A stretch of DNA of 64,000 bases from the NCBI GenBank assembly GCA_030490835.1, contig CM059974.1:6517501-6581500 (forward strand), given 5' to 3'. The notes beneath the pieces were generated by a model, which was given only the letters and a program-made list of their open reading frames with translations, did not search any database and had not been told where the DNA came from. A program made the translations under genes and the position numbers. Below, one piece after another: positions 57,822-64,000 of this stretch. How positions within the stretch are numbered: the first letter of the stretch is position 1; every line of letters starts with the position of its first letter. The DNA is from Annona cherimola (Eukaryota; Streptophyta; Magnoliopsida; Magnoliales; Annonaceae).

Positions 57822-58131
57822 CAGTTTAACCTTTACGTTTTTTTAATAGGTATCGGGACAAATTTCGAATCGACGCTAAGACAACAAGTCGAGTAAAAAA
57901 TACGGGTAAAGTAGAATTTTTTTATTAGCATTTATATATTACATCATTTCAATTGATATTACATTTAGATACTTATCAGTTTAACCTTTACATTTTTTTA
58001 GTAGGTATCGGGACAAATTTCGAATCGACGCTAAGACAACAAGTTGAGTAAAAAATACAAGTAAAGTAGATTTTTTTTTATTAGTATTTATATATTACAT
58101 CATTTCAATTGATATTACATTTAGATACTTA
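57822..58131 (+). repeat. 155-bp tandem duplication
   Basis: CAGTTTAACCTTTAC...TTAGATACTTA occurs at 57822-57976 and 57977-58131, differing at only a few positions (for example AAGTCGAG versus AAGTTGAG), so the duplication is recent. Confidence 0.9.
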
Positions 58132-59327
58132 GATATTCTTACGATTTACTAACAGTATGCTACCAGCATACAGTTTATAACTCATATTCTTATATCCAAT
58201 GTAATTCTTAAAAATAATGTCAAATTCAAACAATTAAACTTCAAATATAATGCAAGTAAATTCTCTAATTCGAAGTTTGGTCTAAAGTTAGAAAGTTTAA
58301 AATGCGAATTCTCTTGTAAAGAACATTTTAGACATTTTATGAGTTTTTTAACGAAATTTTTTAACATTGTAAGGGCCGAGAGTCTAAAATGCAAAAAAAT
58401 AAATTTCACAGGTATAAAATGTTAATACAAACCTTAGAATCTAAAATGCAAATACCTAAAGCTAGGAGTTTAAAATGCAAATTCTCTTACATATTTTCAC
58501 ATATTTACACTGACCAAAGCATCAATGTAATTAAAATTTAATTAGATATTTATAAGTGAATAAAGGTATACTAGAATTCATAAGAACTTATTATAATCAA
58601 TCTGCATTCTTAACACGAAATAAACGTAAATTTTTTGAATTTAAGTTCTGAAAATTTGATTTAAAATAAAAAGTTAGGACCGATTTTAGAATAACCTGAA
58701 GCCACAAATCCAGTTCGCAGATCAATGACTGACACCACTGAGTCCTGCTTTGGTCTTAGAAAGGAAGCCTGAGGCCATTGCGCCATGAGCTACTGTGGCT
58801 GCCTGCATGAAATGCGAAGAGTGGCATAAAAAGCGACTAACATCCACCACTGACTCCTGCTTGTCCCGAGAATTAGGATTGGCCACCGAATCGACTCAAA
58901 AGTTGAATTCAGGTGATTGTAAACCAACCAAAGAGGGACTAATAATAACACGTTTTCATTCAGAGAGACCCAATCGACACCACGGTCACATGGTCCCAAT
59001 CTCAGATGCGCGGACCAAGACAACATGCATGCTGCTACTCGATTCATCCATTTGGCTTTTAAAGATGACTTTAAGGTTCTCATTCCACGAACGGGCAAGA
59101 GAAAGAAGGTACAGTGAGGCAAAACAGGAAACTGAACTCTTCTTATATTACCAAAACCAGCATAACACCGACCGTAAAGAAAGCAACAAATTAGTCGTGT
59201 GTCCCAAAATTGAAATAGTTTTCCTACTAATGCAAGAAAAGCCCACGAGCCTGTGATAGGCATCAGACCAATTGCATAAATGAAGCATCACCCTACAGAG
59301 CCACAGCAGCCCACAACACATGTGAAG
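58132..59327. other. Intergenic DNA, possibly a 3' region of an uncalled minus-strand gene
   Basis: 58132-58500 is AT-rich with TTTAAAATGCAAATTCTC repeats resembling the MULE ends at 38441-39562. 58690-59263 is open on both strands (153 and 157 codons) without a recognised family; a minus-strand stretch near 58700-58780 reads QDSVVSVIDLRTGFVASG, which looks protein-like but is isolated. Confidence 0.35.
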
Positions 59328-59420
59328 TCAAGAGGCTGGAGGATCCAATCCAAGCCACTCCTCTGCCAGCAGCACTCGCGTCACCTGCATGCCCGGAGGG
59401 AGAACCAAGTCTCTTATGAA
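59328..59420 (-). other. Possible orphan terminal exon, function unknown
   Basis: On minus a pyrimidine-rich 3' splice site (TTCGTTCCGCTAG) precedes 30 codons and TGA. The peptide contains RDLVLPPGMQVTRVLLAEEW and ends GLDPPAS. Its composition looks like real coding sequence rather than intergenic DNA, but the family is not recognised and the linking exons are not found. Confidence 0.28.
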
Positions 59421-61806
59421 CTAGCGGAACGAAATAAATGTTGCATGCGAAACAAGTCATGAATCTGTTTTTTTTTTTTTTTTTTCCCACTTCTCGCTTG
59501 AACACACGAGGTGAGAGAAAAACCAAAGGACTTCAAACTATGTTGACAGTTTCAATTAAAAAATGCTAACTTTCAGGTCGAGTTTTAAATGTCATGCAAT
59601 GGCCATTGCACCATATGCAACCAACTAGACATCTCAGGTTAGCAACTCGATCACGCATCAAACAGTATGACAATGACATGAGAAGCACTAAAGAAAATTA
59701 GAAGTAGCCAGTACCACCGGTGTTCTTCCAAATTGATAAATTGAAATAACACATCAACAGTTTAATTTCTTCATTAGAAGAAAGCTATGACAAAAGCAAT
59801 ATGTCAAGCCACACCATTGGGTAGACCGAATTCGCCCAATAAGACTCCAAGTAGATCATTAACGAAAAAAGAAAATGCCTAACCTACAGCTTGCAAAACA
59901 ATATATTAATAAATGAAAGTCCATAGCTGGCCAAATTATGGATAACACCATTGCATTCTAGGAAATGTCGAAATGGTGAGAATGTCTTTGTAATTAAAAG
60001 GGTTTTTGGTTCCACAACCAATTGCAGCAAATGCCTAAAATGCATTTATAAAAAATGTGTATGGGATTTGGTTTATATTAGGAATCTTAAAATTTTCGGA
60101 TTCATTCAACATCTTGAAAAATTTCATAAGAAGAAGGTAAATTCTTTATCTTCTGTTCCGTGTTGCCGTATCTTAACAGCCACTGTTGGTCTACTGGCAA
60201 CTTGTTGCACAAACATAGGTTACCTGGCCAAATTGAGTGTTTTTTTTTTAATAATAAGGCCAAATTGAGTTTTAATGAAAGCTTACAAAGGGCCTGCAAC
60301 GGACGCTTTTTTTTTTTGCCCCCCTTCTTTTCAGTGCAACCTGCCACCCCTTTTCTCCACTCTAGCATTATAATTACTTTCAACGATCGAGTTTTTTTAT
60401 GATAGTATATATGTTTATCTTCTTCTTCATCTTCATGCTTGTGTCGTTAAAATCAATCCTATTGACACTCAAACACATTTTCCATTATGTCATCATCTTC
60501 ACATATTCTAAATACATTTTTCTGACAGTATATCAACTACACCTGCTATGCATTTGTCGTTTAGAATGTCAGCAAAATTGAAACATATCATCATAGAGCC
60601 ATAGTCATAGCAGGAGGGTGCCACAGCCATGATCTGTATATGATTAGTTGGACAGTATTAATCCTGCTGCGCTGCATCAAATGGCCATCACATTTAAAGA
60701 GTTCGTCACCGTCAATGCCTCTTTCAGTCTTTCAGGCTACAGAAACCGGCAGGGTCTCAGAGCCCAACACACATGTCACCACGGTAGCCCACTTGGCGGC
60801 GGCCGACGTAATCCTCTGGTTCTTCCCTCTAACCGTCCATTATGGTTTTTTTTAATGAGTTCCGATCCTATTAGTCTGACCTAACCAAAGCCTTACTTTG
60901 GCCGGCCCAATCATGCCTCTTTCTTAATATACTAACAACATTTTAACATTCTAAATATACATGCTATGTTTGCATTTCAATTTCAAAAAACGCTCATTTC
61001 ATTTTTGTCAATACTCAAAATATTCCTATTGTAAAATAATAAATAATAAAATAAAATAAAAAATAAAATTAGAGTTTTCTAAATTTAGGACTTATGTGCA
61101 ATCAGGGCATTAGTGAGTTATGACATTCATTTTTTCAATTTTATCTTACATTTGAAGAGCATATTAGTAATTTTATACATTTATTAACAACATAAACTCA
61201 TAGAACGAGTATTTTTAGATTAAATGCAAATATAATATGTATATTTAAGATTTTGAAAACATTATAAATATGTTTGAGATTAAAGTCAAATATAATAAAT
61301 ATATTTGAAAAAAGTCCTCCTTCCACATTTGTGGCGTCTCGCCAGGTGCATCGTACTTATAAGTCACAGTGGCCTAATGCAGACCAATAATTCATTCACA
61401 CACGCATTAATACATTTGTGCACATGCATGTATATGTAAGCTCTCATGAACTAACTAATAAGCAGTTCATCGTGCAGAAGATCAGCAGAAGAGGTGCGAC
61501 TTGAATAGGATATCCGTAAGTAGACTTGTTAGGCACTATAAAATAGGTATAGTAGGTTCTTATTATATATATATATAAGGTAGGATAGGTTTCAAGTGAA
61601 AAAGTATCATGTTCAATTAGGATAGAGTAGATTCCAAAGTCTAAACATCCAAACTAACTCAAATTTTTATTATATGTTTAAATTTTATAAAATATTTTTT
61701 ATAGTGAAAGATATAAATATATTCTTTAAATACATAAAAACTTGTTTGAACAATTATATAGTAGATTTATTGAACGGATTTGAAAATTTATATTATTATT
61801 ATCATC
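59421..61806. other. Intergenic or intronic DNA
   Basis: If the exon-like segments at 59328-59420 and 62177-62254 belong to one minus-strand gene, this would be its intron(s). A GC-richer patch at about 60680-60850 is open in several frames. No certain exon is seen. Confidence 0.35.
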
Positions 61807-61945
61807 TTGATTTTAAGTTTTTAAGTAACACTTGTAATAATGATTATATTATTATCATATTGATTTTAAGTTTTTAAGTAACACTTGTAATAATGATTAT
61901 ATTATTATCATATTGATTTTAAGTTTTTAAATAACACTTGTAATA
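61807..61945 (+). repeat. 53-bp tandem repeat, about 2.6 copies
   Basis: The unit beginning TTGATTTTAAGTTTTTAAGT and ending ATTATTATCATA starts at 61807, 61860 and 61913, with the third copy incomplete. Confidence 0.9.
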
Positions 61946-62176
61946 AAATTATAATTTTCAAATATAAGAAGGAGATTATTTAAAAAAAAACTGATTTAGA
62001 ACCAATCTGATCTTAAAAAATAAGATAAAGCACACTTATAACTAACTCAGCTTAAAATAGAACTTAAAATAGAATAGGATAAAAAATTTTAAGAATATAG
62101 TAAAGGTAAAATTAATCGCAAATCGATCTTGTCTGACCCAAGTTACACCTGACCAGCAGAAAGAGAGCACATTTAC

Positions 62177-62254
62177 CTGGAGGGGATTTAGCACCGGCGG
62201 ATGACGGGGGCGTGGGCGACGACGGGGGCGCGGACGTGGAATTGCCTGATTCTG
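62177..62254 (-). other. Possible internal exon encoding a Ser/Pro-rich linker
   Basis: On minus, TTATGTTGTCTGCAG|CAG (a tandem NAGNAG acceptor) precedes 78 bases that end CCTCCAG|GTAAAT. In one frame they read ESGNSTSAPPSSPTPPSSAG then AKSPPG, a Ser/Pro-rich arabinogalactan- or GPI-anchored-LTP-like linker with GC-rich codons. The phase-0 alternative is Arg/Pro-rich and less natural. The rest of the gene is not found, so identity stays open. Confidence 0.35.
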
Positions 62255-63814
62255 CTGCAGACAACATAAACACACACCAGTAAGAACTAAGAAGGAGAAT
62301 TATGAGAAGAAGATGTTCACCAGTGATGCCCCAAAAACTAAAGGTGGGGGACCAGCATTTTGAGAACGCCACCAACTTCCTAGCCCTTGGATAAATTAGA
62401 CATTCGCACTTCACAAAATGGCCGTAAGCTGCCGTTCCAAACAATGCAAACGTTGCCATAACTTTCTTTTTTAAGGAAAAAAAAAAAATTTTGTTCGATT
62501 TTTTGGTACTAACCTGTGAGTTCAAGCATATATTTCTTGGATATGAAATTATGCATTTATTATTATTATTTAATTATTAAAAAATTAAAAAGTCCTATTT
62601 TTCAAGCGCTCTCAGCATTTGAAAAATGTTTTTTTTCAATATTCAGAAAATATTGAAAAATTATAAAATTTTATACTTAAGTAATGCATGCTTAGGCCCA
62701 CATGGTAATACCAAAAGTTTAAAAAATAAAAATAAATGAGTCATGCCAAAAACTGCATTGGATTGATGCCAATGATCCTGTAACCGCGAGATGTGGATGT
62801 TCTTTTTTTTCATAAAATGTTTTATCCTAAATGCATTTAATTCATTTGTCATCTTTTAAGAATTTCTGGAGATTTGTATATATTTATTCAATTTGAAAAA
62901 TCAACAACTTTTTGCCGTTGAAAATAAATTAAATACTTCTGATTTAAATATATATATATATATATAATTTGTAAATTTTGGCATATAAAATAAATATATT
63001 TAGGATAACATATTTCATGCAAAGAAAAACATGCAAATAAGGTCAGCTTTATGGAGCTGAAGCTGGCCTCTCAGTGTCATTAACCGTTATATATGCACGC
63101 GGATATACCTGAGCATTTCTTTTCTTCTTTTTTTGATGGGTCTCAGCATTTCTTCTTGGTGGCATTAAAAGGACGCATTTTTAAGCAGCGTTCAATAATC
63201 AATGCGGTATATCTCAAATAGTGGGATTGAAAAGAAATAAATGAACTGGAAAAATTAAAAACAAAATAAAAATGGTCCTCGTATCATCGCATTTCAGCCA
63301 TATGTTGGGCCCGTTCATATAAAAAATAATTATTGCTACGGCTGATGATTCGATACAAGTAAGCATACTGGCTTCACGCTTACTCTTTATTTTTCAATAT
63401 CAAAACAATTTTTTACACTCAAATTATTTATCTTATTTAATAAAATAATTATAAACTCATGTTATGTAAAAAAATAACATCTTTTCGAGTTCGCATAAAT
63501 AGCTTTGCGAACGAGATAATCTGAACCGAAAAATCGTTGGTGTGCTCATCTCTTCTAAGGGCGAGTATGATTTAACAAAAACACTTAATATCTATTGCAA
63601 ACATTTTAGACCAGATATGATTCCGAAGCTAGTCTAAAAGGTGTTCCAGTACTTCCATGAATTTTAATCCATTGGACCTCTCCATTTAGGTCTTATGTTA
63701 ATGATAAAATAAAACTCATTTTACTCATTATATTTAAAATTATTTATTTTAAGTATGAAATTAAGATTCGTCACGAATTAAAAGTATACATGGTCTCTTC
63801 GAATAAAATTCAAA
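62255..63814. other. AT-rich intergenic DNA
   Basis: (TA)n at about 62949-62966. No gene is recognised. Confidence 0.45.
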
Positions 63815-64000
63815 AATTTTAGAGGAATGATGTATATGGTAGAAGCAATGCCGAGCGTAAACAGAATAAAATTAAAATAGATAGAGTAATTGTATGGTCA
63901 ATTATGGAGAATAATTTAAAAGTGGGATAATTATATAGGATTACGTGAATGAATATTTAAAAAATATAATAGTTATAAAAAATAAAAAAATTTATATTGA
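63815..64000 (+). repeat. Tourist-like MITE copy cut by window end
   Basis: It carries the family core (GAATGATGTATATGG..., AAATTAAAATAGATAG, GTGGGATAATTATATAGG); the 3' end is beyond the window. Confidence 0.45.

Noticed and set aside
58790..59263. Overlapping 153- and 157-codon frames on opposite strands
   Set aside because: No family motif on either strand and no splice context; possibly a 3' UTR, not called as a gene.
1..64000. CRISPR arrays, bacterial operons, ribosome binding sites
   Set aside because: The sequence is plant nuclear DNA with spliced genes; the short regular repeats seen are tandem satellites or transposon parts.
1..64000. MicroRNA genes of the well-known conserved plant families
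   Set aside because: I looked by eye for several mature sequences (miR156, 159, 164, 166, 172, 319, 396) and found none; this is not an exhaustive search.

Overview
The window is nuclear DNA from a flowering plant. Its few spliced genes sit in AT-rich intergenic DNA packed with transposable elements, and the gene families (EXORDIUM-like, LPA2, CYP706-type P450, R2R3-MYB) are angiosperm. The GC-rich third positions of the EXORDIUM-like and P450 genes would suit a monocot or magnoliid, but that is only an inference.

Four protein genes are well supported. At the left edge is the 3' part of an EXORDIUM-like cell-wall protein gene (3-731, +). LPA2, a thylakoid photosystem II assembly factor, has two exons (16104-20298, -). 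A complete two-exon CYP706-type cytochrome P450 lies at 23050-26738 (-). An R2R3-MYB of the MYB20/42/43/85 (lignin and secondary wall) clade lies at 42044-43366 (-). I rebuilt the splice junctions by hand from GT/AG sites and family conservation. The genes are unrelated neighbours, not a cluster. Three further orphan exon-like segments (8583-8724, 59328-59420, 62177-62254, all -) are reported with low confidence.

Everything else is mostly mobile DNA, much of it bounded by target-site duplications (TSDs). There is a 1713-bp solo LTR inside the LPA2 intron (TSD ACCAC). Two hAT-type elements have 8-bp TSDs and different GC-rich cargo (10842-12093 and 46907-48186). A Pack-MULE-like element carries a leucine-rich-repeat receptor-kinase fragment (38441-39562). 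Mutator-type MITEs with 9-bp TSDs, a tRNA-derived SINE with a 15-bp TSD (41263-41400), a probable gypsy LTR with an internal minisatellite (13700-15671), a hAT transposase remnant (44301-44816), and a dozen copies of a Tourist-like MITE (GGGTGTGTTTGG ends, 3-bp TSD), some nested in each other, make up most of the rest.

The most unusual object is at 29470-30707. It is a head-to-tail array of a miniature LTR retrotransposon (TRIM): four LTRs (240, 240, 197 and 240 bp) separated by two normal 130-bp internal regions, with the whole array flanked by one 5-bp TSD (GAATG). The middle internal region is replaced by a 58-nt fragment of U6 spliceosomal snRNA (nt 12-69). Each LTR also carries an snRNA-type upstream sequence element exactly 24 bp from a TATA box, the spacing of plant U6 (RNA polymerase III) promoters. 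The array sits inside an older, degenerate LTR element (about 27.6-31.3 kb).
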